DNA of 64,000 nt from Asterias amurensis. Taxonomy: Eukaryota > Echinodermata > Asteroidea > Forcipulatida > Asteriidae. This document shows, one piece after another, positions 1 to 11,410 of this stretch. How positions within the stretch are numbered: position 1 is the first letter of the stretch; every line of letters begins with the position of its first letter. Below the pieces are notes generated by a model that worked only from the letters and a program-made list of their open reading frames with translations, was not told where the DNA came from and did not search any database. A program made the position numbers and the translations under genes. The stretch is taken from NCBI RefSeq assembly GCF_032118995.1, contig NC_092667.1:6192931-6256930 (forward strand), given 5' to 3'.

Positions 1-121
1 GCTGAAGGCACTTTACTACATACAGTGTTTCCTGCAAGGTATTTAGGACTACATTTGAATTTGTTTCTGTTTGGGGTGGATGGAGTTGATAAAAATGTCA
101 ATTATGTTTGGATCTACGCAG

Positions 122-483
122 AGATTTGAAGCAGGAATTACTTAAGTTGAGAGAGCAGCAGCAAGAATCTCAGGGCCAGCTGCAGGAACTCAATAGAACC
201 ATCAGGGAGAATGAGCAACTAAAGAATCGAGCCCAGACACAGAGACGCAAAATACAAGACTTAATCAGTTCACTCTCATATGTGAGTATGGCTTAGCACA
301 GTGAAATAATGCTTACCAGAATAAGGTTACCGGCCAAAGATGTAAGATGTACAATTTGTGACTGGTATCCTGCTCATTTAAGCTTAGCAGAATTTAATTG
401 AGCAATATTTTCTTCTTAAGCATCTCTGCAGAATTGAATCTGGACCACATTTCATAGAGCTGCTTAGTCACAGAAACATATTA

Positions 484-559
<76 letters not shown>

Positions 560-744
560 TGTTACTGTTACTGTTACTGTTACTGTTACTGTTACTGTTA
601 CTGTTACTGTTACTGTTACTGTTACTGTTACTGTTACTGTTACTGTTACTGTTACTGTTACTGTTACTGTTACTGTTACTGTTACTGTTACTGTTACTGT
701 TACTGTTACTGTTACTGTTACTGTTATTGTTATTGTTATTGTTA

Positions 745-835
<91 letters not shown>

Positions 836-3800
836 TTTTATCTCCAGGACAAACAACAGCTTGAAGCAATTGAAGATGTTCCCCCGGTCGACGTCAGCAC
901 CCTAGAGGAAGAAGTCGAAACTCTTGCCAGAGAAATCGTTGCTCACCAAGAAAGCTTGGATGTTCTTGGAGCACACTACAAAGAAATCCACACGGATTAC
1001 GAGAAAATGAGCAAGGAATATCGCACCCTGGACGAGCAGATGAAAAAGTTTGCTGATCAAGTGGAACCGATAAAGGTACAATTGGATTCAGACTAGGGTT
1101 GAGAAGTTTAATCATTGACTTCAAGTTGGTATTCTAAAATGTTTTCATGCTTCCACAAGGTATATAAATATATATTTCTTTTAGGGGGGTGGGGGTTGAC
1201 TTCTTGAATAACTGTTTTTCTTTAAGATTAACGTTTTTTGAAATTAAACCTGGACTTAACAAAGAAACTGTCAGGTTCTCATAAGATTAGCACTTGGATG
1301 TGTTGTCTTGTGAGGAAATATGAGTTGCTATCATCGTGAATTGATAAGCCACGGCTGATAATGTGCTATATTACATGTATGCTTGAATCTAGGAGCATTC
1401 AGACTTACCTCCCATTGTGGCAACCTTGGTCAAAATCTCACAAGTATTATCGTTGACCATAGTTTAACTACGTTAGTCTGAACTCTGTCTAGTCAACGTT
1501 AGTTCTGCGTCATTGATGAGCCAAACTGCACTAGTAGTGTAGTTAGTCGCGGTAAACATACAATTCGAAAGTACGCGCGCGTTATTGAAATATGACACTT
1601 TTGTCTGAGATCTAGGTTCTTGTCTTCTATTTTTTAGCATTAGTGCAGAGTCAATATCATTATTATTATAAATGTTCTAATTGCTTTTATTACAGGATGA
1701 TGTAATGACGGCAACAACAGAGATTGAATCAGCTAAGAGTCACTTGCGTCATTACAACAGTAAGAAGGCTGAACATCTAGACAAGATCAAAGGGATGGGA
1801 CGAAGACATAAAGAAAAAGCCAAAGAGGTCCAGGTCAGTAAATCATCAAACTTGGACATATACGCACGAGTGAAATTTGACATGTCGTCAAAATGCTGGG
1901 TATTGCCAAGTGGTATTAATTTGTTGTTTTTTCTTCTAGGAAATGGTAGTCCTAGCTCAGCAAGTCCACGCAGAGCGTATTGTGACGAACAGAAAACCTA
2001 AGAATATCGACAGCGAAATTGACCAGATCACTAAACGAATAGAGAAGGAACAACAGAGGTAAATCTTGCTTATTGCTTTATCAAATAAATGACATTCTCA
2101 ATACCATGGGTTCAATTATACGTTTGGTAATTACTCTTTAAGCTAACAGCACAACAAACTTACCTGGTACAGCAGCTTTCAGTAGTATCACTCTTTAAAC
2201 TAATAGCACAACAAACTTACCTGGTACAGCAGCTTTCAGTAGTATCACTCTTTAAACTAATAGCACAACAAACTTACCTGGTACAGCAGCTTTCAGTAGT
2301 ATCACTCTTTAAACTAACAGCACAACAAACTTACCTGGTACAGCAGCTTTCAATAGTATCACTCTTTAAACTAATAGCACAACAAACTTACCTGGTACAG
2401 CAGCTTTCAGTAGTATCACTCTTTAAACTAATAGCACAACAAACTTACCTGGTACAGCAGCTTTCAGTAGTATCACTCTTTAAACTAATAGCACAACAAA
2501 CTTACCTGGTACAGCAGCTTTCAGTAGTATCACTCTTTAAACTAATAGCACAACAAACTTACCTGGTACAGCAGCTTTCAGTAGTATCACTCTTTAAACC
2601 AATAGCACAACAAACTTACCTGGTACAGCAGCTTTCAGTAGTATCACTCTTTAAACTAATAGCACAACAAACTTACCTGGTACAGCAGCTTTCAGTAGTA
2701 TCACTCTTTAAGCTAATAGCACAACAAACTTACCTGGTACAGCAGCTTTCAGTAGTATCACTCTTTAAACTAATAGCACAACAAACTTACCTGGTACAGC
2801 AGCTTTCAATAGTATCACTCTTTAAACTAATAGCACAACAAACTTACCTGGTACAGCAGCTTTCAATAGTATAAGGCATTTTGTGAATCATGTCACTTTG
2901 AAGTAATTGTAGATATGGAAAAAGTTTTAGCTTTTATCCCCAAAATTTGAGTCTGCGAAGCGTTACTGACGGTAACGTCTCTCAGATTGTGTATTCCATT
3001 TATTGTTAATTGTTCCTGCTTGGATATAATCTGTCAAGATTTTTGGCTATATTTCAAAAATGCTACCAGAAATTTTCACAGGTTAGTTTGATTGTTAATA
3101 CCTATAGTTATATATTGGATTTCACCTGTTTTTTATTGTTCTCTTTTTTTCTCTTGGTCGTCATTGTGTTTTTTTTTCCTCCATTTTTTCCTATCATCTA
3201 CAGTAAGGGTGATCCAGAGCAGATAATCCGACTTTATGACCAAACCAAAGAAAGCTACAAAAAGATCAAAAAGGAGCTCACTATGTTCAAAAACTTTATC
3301 AAGGTACAATTTTAGAATCAATCTTTAGGGTAAACTGGTACCCTGTATGTATCTGCAAGGTTAAAGATAGGTATTGGTTTTACAGAACCAGTGACTTCAT
3401 CGAGTAAAATGATTTCATTGGATAAACTTTGATGTAAGCTTTCCATATCTGTGTTTTGATTGGTCCGAGGGGATATTTGCCAGCTGCACTTTCGATCCTC
3501 TGCATACAGCAGTGTGCATTTGTTTTGGATGTATACATTTATGTAGGATTTGACTGTAAATCTCCATGTGAAATGAATGCGAGGTCAAAAGTGCTTATGG
3601 ACGGGAATTTTACTTAGTATGCCATCTCTCTCTCTCTAAACAGAAACTGGATACACTTCTTGAAGTTCGTAAAAGCACCTTCTTAATTTTGCGTCGACAC
3701 ATTGCTCTTCGTGCTAAGTGCTTCTTCATCATGACCCTCTCTAGACGTGGCTATAACGGCAAGATCAAATTCCAGCATCAGACAGGGGAGCTTCAAATCA

Positions 3801-5645
3801 CTGTAAGTAATTTCAACTGATATTCATGGGGTGTCAAGGCTGAGGGGTCAAGCAAACTGGACTCAAGCTCTGTTGTTTCTGATCAGCAGAGTGTGGGTTC
3901 GAGTCCAGCTGCCAATATCACTAAACTGTATGCAACTGTGTAAGTCATCAATGTTGAAAGAAAACACTTTTAACAAATTTGTGTTCTTTTAGATGCCTGA
4001 GAAAGGCTTAAAATCTTTGAGTGAGAAATTACCTCTTCTCAAAAACTAAGTTACTTCAGAGGCAGCCGTTTCTCACATTATTGTATACTATCAACAGCTC
4101 TCCATTGCTCATTACCAAGTAAGTTTTTATGGTAATACATGTTTTGAGGAATTACCAGTTGGGGATTCTATTTCACAAAGATAGTCCTAACTAAGGACTA
4201 GTCCTAGTATATTAAAAACTTAAGGCTAGTCCCAAGTTAGGACGAGTAACTTGTCCTACTTTTCTTAATTCTTTGTGAAATCGAGGACAGTGCCTTGAAA
4301 TGATACAGTTGTTTGACTTGCTGGGTTTCTTTCCTAATTGGTTTACAGGTGCAGCCCACCCAGGGTGATGGTGTCGGCTCACAGGACATGAAGGCATTGT
4401 CCGGAGGGGAACGTTCATTCTCCACGGTGTGTTTCATCATGGCACTGTGGGAAAGCATGGAGACACCCTTCAGGGCACTAGACGAGTTTGATGTATTCAT
4501 GGTAAGTCTTTGCCCATTCAAATCAATGTGAACCAGAGTGAGGCTGGAAGGAGAAATAGTCTGGTGCCAGGGTTGCATTGGAGCTATGGGCTCATGAAAT
4601 GTTTGTTTAGAATCAAGAGAGGGCGCTCTAGTCAATGCACTGTGAAGCAATTTGGGATCAGGTTGGCTTAGTGTATTCTTTACAAGCCTTTTACTCTAAA
4701 ACAACCTGGGAAGCATCAGCACAGGGATCAGCTTAAAGGAGTGAAGTTTTTTCCCGAATATTATTAAACCACAAGGGATACTGACTGGGTATTTTTTTAA
4801 AATAAATTAGGGGTTTAGACTTTCTGTCATGCTGACATGGTTGTGGTTGTTGATGCATGAAGTCATGGATTTTAAGTAGTTATTGCATACTTGAATTGCA
4901 TCATTCTGATTGGTTTACAGGACATGGTGAATCGACGAATCAGCATGGACCTGATGTTAACGGTTGCTAAGGAAAATCGAATGAGGCAGTTCATCTTTCT
5001 CACACCCCTAGACATGAGGTAGGTTTAATAACATCATGGTATTCTCACAACAATCGGTGTGTTCCTTTCTTTTTAGCTAAAGCCGACTTCAATCTTTTTC
5101 TTATAATCTTGTCGCTGAGAACAATGAAAAAGGACAAGACCCAATTTCATGGTTCTGCTTACCGCCGAATTCTGGCTTACGATCACTATTCGCAACTAAG
5201 TGCAAGCATCAAACTTCTGTACTAGCTGTGTAAGCGAAGAGTGCCTAGTCACATTGAGTACACACATGCACAAGCACAAATTCCCTGCTAACTCATAAAA
5301 CGCTTGACGTGAGTGGGGAATTCCCTGCCACCGTAAGCGTGGAATTCCCTGCTTCTGTAAGGGCTGATTCTTTGCACAAGCAAAAGCTCTTGAGTACCTT
5401 AATGGTAGATACATGCGCAATATAAGACTATATATTATTATTGTTATTGTAAATTTTGAGGAGTGTACTCTAAGTTAACTTGTAAAACCATTTCATAATA
5501 ATCTGATTTATTTGCACATTACAGCAAAATCAGGACTAATTCCTTGGTGCGGATCTCTCGTATGCCTGATCCAATCCGTGAAGATCAAAGCGTCCTGCCT
5601 TTTGAGCCAATCTCACGCCGTGACGACAATGATGATGAAGATTAA
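122..5645 (+). CDS. SMC6: SMC6, C-terminal part (partial, 5' end outside window)
   Basis: Structural maintenance of chromosomes protein 6, ATPase core of the nuclear SMC5/6 complex in DNA repair and chromosome segregation. Nine exons join in frame: 122-281, 848-1075, 1696-1833, 1940-2058, 3204-3303, 3644-3802, 4349-4501, 4921-5018, 5525-5645 (TAA). They give about 424 residues of a family protein of roughly 1,100. The first five exons are charged, Gln/Glu/Lys-rich coiled coil (the C-terminal arm). Exon 6 has the [12 protein letters not shown] region. Exon 7 carries the ABC signature LSGGERS and Walker B ending DEFDVFM, completed by D in exon 8. The tail RISRMPDP then an acidic DDNDDED end is SMC6-like. 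The Walker A and hinge must lie upstream of the window. All introns read as GT-AG. The identity is recognised from motifs; SMC5 is excluded by the DEFDVFMD form. Confidence 0.95.
485..834. repeat. Compound (TTA)n-(CTGTTA)n-(TTATTG)n-(TTA)n microsatellite
   Basis: About 350 bp of nearly pure trinucleotide and hexanucleotide repeat in an SMC6 intron. The (TTA)n flanks surround a core of about 27 CTGTTA hexamers and a few TTATTG hexamers. The array ends only about 13 bp before the 3' splice site of the exon starting at 848, so it supplies that intron's polypyrimidine-like region. Long open frames across it (Asn/Ser or Ile/Thr/Val runs) are repeat artefacts. Confidence 0.97.
2133..2873. repeat. 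57-bp minisatellite, 13 copies, in SMC6 intron
   Basis: A 57-bp unit beginning ACTCTTTAAACTAATAGCAC is repeated head to tail about 13 times with very few substitutions (CTAATAG/CTAACAG, CAGTAG/CAATAG). Two successive unit starts, 2133 and 2190, were measured directly. Near identity implies recent expansion or homogenisation. There is no spacer/repeat alternation, so it is not CRISPR-like, and no open frame extends across it. Confidence 0.97.
3838..3990 (+). mobile_element. tRNA-derived SINE, tRNA-Leu-like family
   Basis: Contains a tRNA-like head: ACTGGACTCAAGCTCT resembles the anticodon stem-loop of tRNA-Leu(CAA), followed by a variable-arm-like stretch and the B-box-like GTGGGTTCGAGTCC. 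The same unit recurs in the ABCA introns near 31.3, 34.6, 38.0, 42.0, 45.6, 49.45 and 55.0 kb. Ends are approximate. Confidence 0.7.
4165..4290. mobile_element. Short palindromic MITE, TCCTAACT/AGGACTAG type
   Basis: Bounded by inverted TTTCACAAAG and CTTTGTGAAA ends, with internal reiterated inverted motifs GTCCTAACTAAGGACTAGTCC and AAGTTAGGACGAGT. Similar copies lie at about 40014-40130 and 49925-50095. Non-coding, in an SMC6 intron. Confidence 0.7.
5180..5420. repeat. Dispersed repeat with reiterated GGAATTCCCTGC motif
   Basis: Within the last SMC6 intron, AATTCCCTGC-type motifs recur three times with GTAAGCGTGG/GTAAGGGCTG spacers. A related partial copy (TAATTTCCTGCTTCTGTAAG) lies near 33430-33540 in the ABCA gene. 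Probably a dispersed repeat; no coding potential seen. Confidence 0.5.
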
Positions 5646-6960
5646 CTGATGTTATGAACGCTGAAAGGTAGACACTCTAAGCACTGTATGCTACCGTGAG
5701 GGAACACCAGGCACTATGCTACCTTGGCAGCAAAACCCAGTTAAGGGTCAAAAAAACATGACGTCTACTCTGGACTATAAGGTCATTAGTGCAAGTTGGT
5801 ATTTGTAAAATTTCTTTAACATATTTTCAAAGTATTTGTTTGGCAAAAGGAAACCTTCATTTTCTCAAGTAAAACATTTTGAGTGATGGCACATTTATCC
5901 AAAGGACCAAAATTCAAATTTCGCTCAAGTCACATTTGTTTTGATTAACCGTAACTTAAGCGCACGCACCAAGTATTTGCCATAAGGTATATGATCTTTG
6001 ACAGTTTCTGCTGTGTGGCTCCCTCTATGTTAGTAACGGACATCAGTTCATAGCAAACTTGTTTAAAGCATCTCATGTTTATCATTTGGACTATTAAGTA
6101 TATTTTTCTTTGTTTAATTTATATTAAATGTGATTGATTAAGGTTGTCTTTTTACAGGGGAGTGGGGTTTGAAAGAGTAGGGGCCCCTACTGAGACTCCC
6201 CCCCCCTCTCCCTCTCCCTTAATCTGAAATCCACCATTTATGCCTTTTTCTTTTTGAACTTGACCCTGCAGGGCTTGATTGCACAAAGAGCCAAGATTGA
6301 TATTAAGCTCAATTCAAACTTAACTGCAAAGGAAAGTGTGATACAAATCACTACCCCTTTATGATTACCTTTGCTATCCCTCAAGGATATAAATTTGATC
6401 AATTGTTATAAAAAATAAAATAAAAACATATCATCATTCCACCATAAAATGCCTTAAACTTACATAATTAGATTAATAATTTCATAAAGCTGTTTAAGAA
6501 AACTATAGCGGTTATCAAATCATTATAGGAAAGGCAGGGAACCAGTCTGAGCAATGAACATTACATGGTATTTTGGCTGGTAACCTATTTCTACTAAGCA
6601 AGATTTGTCTGTGCTTAGTAAGCAGAGCTTGGAAAAGAGCCCAATACTTGTTGGAAAAGCTTAGTCAGTTACGAAGTGTAGTGCTCTTGTTTCACGCGCC
6701 TATCTTGTCCACCATTTTTTTAAAGTCAAAATGTACAGAAAGTTATTGATTTCTAAAATGGCGGAAATGGTAGATACATCTTGTGGAGGTATGTATTACA
6801 TTATGCAAGAAGCCAATACAAATGATTGCCATTCCAGATTAGATTGTTTTGAATATTAACACACACACATCCTTTATTCTTTTACCAATTGGCTTTAATA
6901 CTTAATCTTGATGTTATACAATGTGCAGCTTGTTAATAAAGATAATTATGTTATTGTTGT
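5646..6960 (+). other. SMC6: SMC6 3' untranslated region
   Basis: AT-rich non-coding sequence after the TAA. It contains a C-rich tract near 6198 and candidate poly(A) signals: AATAAA-like strings near 6410-6425 and a clean AATAAA at 6935-6940. The end near 6960 is inferred from the latter signal. Confidence 0.55.
6935..6940 (+). terminator. Candidate SMC6 poly(A) signal AATAAA
   Basis: Canonical AATAAA followed by a T-rich stretch (6951-7010). Earlier AATAAA-like sites near 6415 could be used instead. Confidence 0.45.
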
Positions 6961-8139
6961 TAAAAATTAGCCACAGCTGTTTTCTTCTTTTTAGTACATT
7001 GTATTTTTATTGATCAATTGGCCTATAAATCAATATTCAGTGACAAAAACCAATCTATGACCCTTTCTTTAAAAGGGACAAATTGGTTTGACCAACATTG
7101 GCTATAGCTGCGGCTGTTGCTAAGGGTAATTCAATGCTTGAAGTTCACATGATGATGAAGCTGAAGCCATAGCTGTTGCCATGGCTGCCATTTAGCCATA
7201 TTGTGAGTTTCATTTGAATAATGTCTCTTACAATGACTTGCTTACTTACAAGTTACCTTCAATATTTGAGTTCTTTAGACTATAGAGACAGTTGCCATGT
7301 CAAGTGGTTCAGAGCAAACTTTTGCATAGCCACCTCCAGATGAGCAAACCATGGTTGTGCCAAACATGTTCATTCAGAAATGTGTACTGGTGTTCACCAT
7401 CTACAAAAATATGCAAAAGCTTGCCCCGAGTCATGTGACATGACTGTCTCGATAGTCTGAGGAAGTAGGAGTAAGCGGTAACTTGTGACTAAAGCAAGTC
7501 ATTGTACAAGACATTGTACAAATCTAACTCACATGGTTTATTTGGATTAGGCTTCAATAAACTGACTACCAAGTCCCATGGCTGTTGGAGTTTAAGACCC
7601 TGGTCAAATCACGCTCAACAATCCGTCCTAATACGCCATTCTCCAAATAGTTCCTGGCTTCAGTCAGCTGAATTGTCGTACCTGAATGGGGAGGGAAAAA
7701 CACTCAAATTACCAAATTTATTACACTAATCAATCGTACAAGCGTCAAATCAAAACTCATTTCTTCGAGCATCAGAGAACCTCCTGGTGGCTACTGAGGG
7801 AGACTGATCTTCTTAGGACGAGTATTCCACATCCTAGGTGCAGCTCCTTGAGATAAAGGCTCCTCGAATGTGAAGGACTAAAGTTTGTGAGCAGGTTCTT
7901 CTTCAGCAAGTGTCTGCAAAATGTTTGAATATTAAGTGCCTCCAAACTTTATGAATATTACGTGCCTCCAAACTTTATAAATATATAGTGCCTCCAAATT
8001 TTATGAATATTAAGTGTCTCTTAACTTTATGTATTAAGTGTCTATAATGTTTATGAATTTATAAATCTAATTGCATGTCCCAGAAAAAGGAATACTTCTT
8101 CTGGTGAAGAAAATAACATGATGAAAATACCAAAGTAAT
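6961..8139. other. Gap between SMC6 and the minus-strand gene
   Basis: No convincing coding region was seen. Around 7920-8060 there is a degenerate tandem of about 33 bp around AGTGCCTCCAAACTTTATGAATATT. If the minus-strand gene uses an alternative last splice, a short terminal exon could lie at about 7887-7921. Confidence 0.5.
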
Positions 8140-10435
8140 TTATTTACCTACTACATTTAGGCTCTTATATCTTGGGTCATCCTGCAAGACGACAACTTGC
8201 ACTCCAAACGCCTGTTGTAAAAACTGCAAATTCCTTCCCTAAGAATTATGCAGTAAAAAAAGATTGATTAAAGTTTCCATCCTTTCCATAAAATGATTAG
8301 GGTTGTGCGTTGGTTCTCTCCTATGAAATGAGAGGTCTACTCTGACCCTCTAGAAATTAAATCAAACATTTCCGATCTCTGGCTGTGCCCCGAATTGAAA
8401 CTTTAAAACATTGGATCGTTTAGTGTGCCGAAGCTCCATTATATTAGCTCACCTTTGGTCCCGTTACTAGGTCATAGTTATCCATGCTGCAATAGTATGT
8501 GAAGGACTCCAGGCTAGGGGCAGGTCGTCTAAACAAAATATAGAAAGTCTTTACTTAGAGACTATGCCAATGCAGGACACAAAAATGTTTAAGGAGAAAA
8601 TATTGCTAAACAACTTGAGCAGAATACAAGTCACAAATTGGAGAAACTGGCAATCATAATTTTGTAGTTTGCTAAGCTACTTTTTATGCTTATAAATGCA
8701 GTTTTATTTAAAGCTGACGCTTGTCCAATTCAGCTAATTGCTTCAAATAATATTGTTTATGTATACACTGGGCAGTGCATATATTGTGGAAAAATATACA
8801 AGCAACAAACTGGAACATTTTATTTTAAACATAACCACAGAATGACTTACTTTGAAACACCGCAATCTACAATCAGTTCTGGTCTCGTTTGAGACAACCC
8901 TCCTACACTTGTTTCCTCTAGTGCTATATTGAGGTCCTCAGATGCAGCTGTGTCGCTCAAAGGGCCATTGTCAAGCAGAGCATCTTCCATCAGTACAAGG
9001 TCCAGGAATTCTTCATTTTGCATATATAGCTTTCCGCAATCTTGGTGAATTCCATCTTTTTCATGTGGCAGTGATACATATTTTGAACGGATAACTTGTG
9101 ATTGCATCTTTTCCTGAGTGTTATTTGCGCAGTTTTCATCACCTGACCCCTCAACAGTATCAGGGCAGTATTGACCAGTTTCAACTGGCTTTATTTGGTT
9201 CTCTTTTACTGTCCTCTCAGATTCAGCCACATTGGAATGGTTATCAACCTCTGTGCACATATAATCCTTGTCTACCGAACTACCTGGATCTAGTTTGGAC
9301 CAGTTTGCTCCAGTTCTCGTCTTCTCCTTGCTTTGAGATTGAATGATATTTACTGCATTAATCTCTAGGTCATCTACAGACACCATTGAAACTTTATTCG
9401 TGACGCCACATGTTTGGGTTGCAATGTCTTTACATACTTGATGATAAAGCCCCTTCCTACAAAAAATAAGAAATGATTTTGTATCACCTTTTGATTATGT
9501 TTTCCATTAAAACAAACAAACAAACAAACAAACAAACAAACAAACAAACAAACAAACAAACAAACTTACCCCCGTAGCAAATCCTTGAAACATTTTTTCA
9601 TTTCCTTCTCAAGTACCGCAATGAATCTATGTGCATCTTTAAGTTCCTTCTGACACTGGGCTAGCTTGAGCTCATATTCCTCATGAAGCTGTGCCTTGGT
9701 CTGAGCTAACTTGCGGTAATACTGTATGATAGATGTGACGGCTAACAGCAACACAGACACGGCTACATCACTGAAAGTGAATGTAAAAGTCATTCTACAA
9801 AGTTTAGTTTTATTATTTGGACTATATCTCCCTTTTAACACATCCCTGCTGGGTTTAAAGGGTCGGTATACATTCGGTAATGACTGTGAAAACTTATGGC
9901 AATAAAAACTTACTTGGTAAGAAGTACAGCATTTTTGGATTGTGATATGGAAGTCATACATTAATAACAGGGTGATGTTTTGGATTGTAAAATGCTTTTC
10001 AAGAAACTTTCCACTCAAAGCTTTCCGGTTACGGAAGATCTCCAAATATTTGAATCTAACTGAGACGCGTACTCAGTAAAGTTTCTCAACCCTCCCTGGG
10101 TCTTTCACTTATTGGACTACGGTTTGGATCCCTCCTCAGATCGTGGCCAGATTTCAGTCCCTACTTCAATTAAATTGGGTTTTTTAAACTCGGGTTTCAC
10201 TTCAAGTTGAGCCATGTCTGGGCCGCTTGACCCAGATTTGGGGTCATTCTGACCAGGAAATTAGTCAGATGTAAATTCTGTATAGGGTTCCTACCCAGGG
10301 AATGAAAAGCACTTTCGATGTTGCTTGTTTTCATCTGACCCGATAGTTTTAGAGGGGGGGGGGCAATACACAAAGCAATCCACAAGATCAATAATGACAA
10401 TTGGACTAACATGGATAAGAAACTTACACGATCAT
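8140..10435 (-). CDS. Unrecognised single-pass membrane coiled-coil protein
   Basis: Five exons on the minus strand join in frame: 10435-10428 (ATG ATC GT), 9770-9570, 9456-8851, 8528-8453, 8238-8140 (TAA). They encode about 329 residues. The start MIVDVAVSVLLLAVTSII is a signal-anchor helix, followed at once by a basic and then heptad-like Lys/Glu/Gln coiled coil to about residue 67. The large third exon encodes an acidic, probably disordered region of about 200 residues. The C-terminus contains GPKGRNLQFLQQAFGVQVVV, which looks superficially like the GxxGRN turn of a KH domain but is too short to assert one. The start is fixed by frame: a TGA lies just upstream in the same frame. The last exon could instead splice at GTAGGT/GTAAAT into sequence near 7921 and end in TLAEEEPAHKL. 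I do not recognise the family. Confidence 0.7.
9508..9565. repeat. (CAAA)n microsatellite
   Basis: About 14 CAAA units abut the 5' splice site of the minus-strand exon 9770-9570. On the minus strand the intron therefore starts GTAAGTTTG and runs directly into (TTTG)n. Confidence 0.95.
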
Positions 10436-11410
10436 TGCCGAGAAAACGAGTCACTGCAGCTTTTTGTGGCAAAACATCTTTCTACTTCGTACGACTCCCC
10501 CCTTCGTCTCCAACCACATGGATTCTAAATAGAGATTATTCCCAGAAACAACAGAAGTTACATAATCTTATTTTGTATTCTGAACTACGGGAAGTATTGG
10601 ATAAGTTTTGATAAGTTTGCCATTTTTTCTTTTTAGCGTCTGATATTTCCGTAAGATGCTATACGCGATGTCATGACGCTTGCGTACATTTCGCGCCCAA
10701 ATTGATGTGCGTTTAGTTGAAAGGTTTTTTCGTTCATTGTTTTTTTTTTATTTTCATCGCTTATATTATTGTTGTTAAATGTTCAGTGTTTGGTAGTGTT
10801 TTTGTTGTTGTTTTATAGTTATAACTTGGCCTACCTTTTAATTGCGAACAACGTGACATAACTTAAGTCTAGAGTATATTGCCTCGACTTTACAGTAGTT
10901 CCGATTCAAAAAAACAAATCATAACAAGAATAATCATTATACTTCAAGATAAAAACTCCATTATGATAAGCCCTATACGCGAGCGTTTCCCGTTCTTTCG
11001 CGTGCGTTCAAGCGCGAGCGTAGTTTGTTATTACTTCGCTTGCGTGTGTGTACGACGTGTAACCAAAGTATTTTCATGACAATCTCTCTAAAAATCAAAT
11101 CAAAGAGAGGTTCATAAATATTTCCGGATATCATTCGGAAATTTTATATTACTCCCAAGTGAATTTTGTGATTAGTTAACTTGGAGGACAGTGTTACCCG
11201 CATCCTCGGGCGTGTGAAGACTTAGCAACCATCAAGAAAGCGTTGCTAACAACAGTCACATCTTCCTCCTGCACCGTGTCTTCTGAAGTTTCTAGCTAGA
11301 CGCTTCATCAACTCTCCGTTCCATTCAGAGATTTCATCCGGATTCCAACTTTCCTTCAACTTTCTTTAATTTACTCTTGAAAGCTGAGGCGTAGAGCACA
11401 ATCCTCCATC
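10436..11410. promoter_or_regulatory. Divergent promoter interval between membrane-protein gene and ADP/ATP translocase
   Basis: The two start codons (10435 on -, 11411 on +) face away from each other across about 975 bp, which must hold both promoters and 5'UTRs unless upstream non-coding exons exist. The interval has CG-containing stretches (10660-10710, 10975-11050). No confident TATA box or initiator was assigned. Confidence 0.5.

Noticed and set aside
464..869. Long minus-strand open frames of Asn/Ser or Ile/Thr/Val
   Set aside because: Pure translation of the TTA/CTGTTA microsatellite inside an SMC6 intron.
2133..2873. Regular repeat array resembling CRISPR
   Set aside because: Units are contiguous without unique spacers and lie in a eukaryotic intron. 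The same applies to 28080-28709.
10197..10472. Minus-strand protein starting MPQKAAVTRFLGNDR as the N-terminus of the membrane-protein gene
   Set aside because: That frame ends at a phase that gives an immediate TGA in the next exon. The ATG two codons before the donor (MIV) is in frame with the membrane helix.
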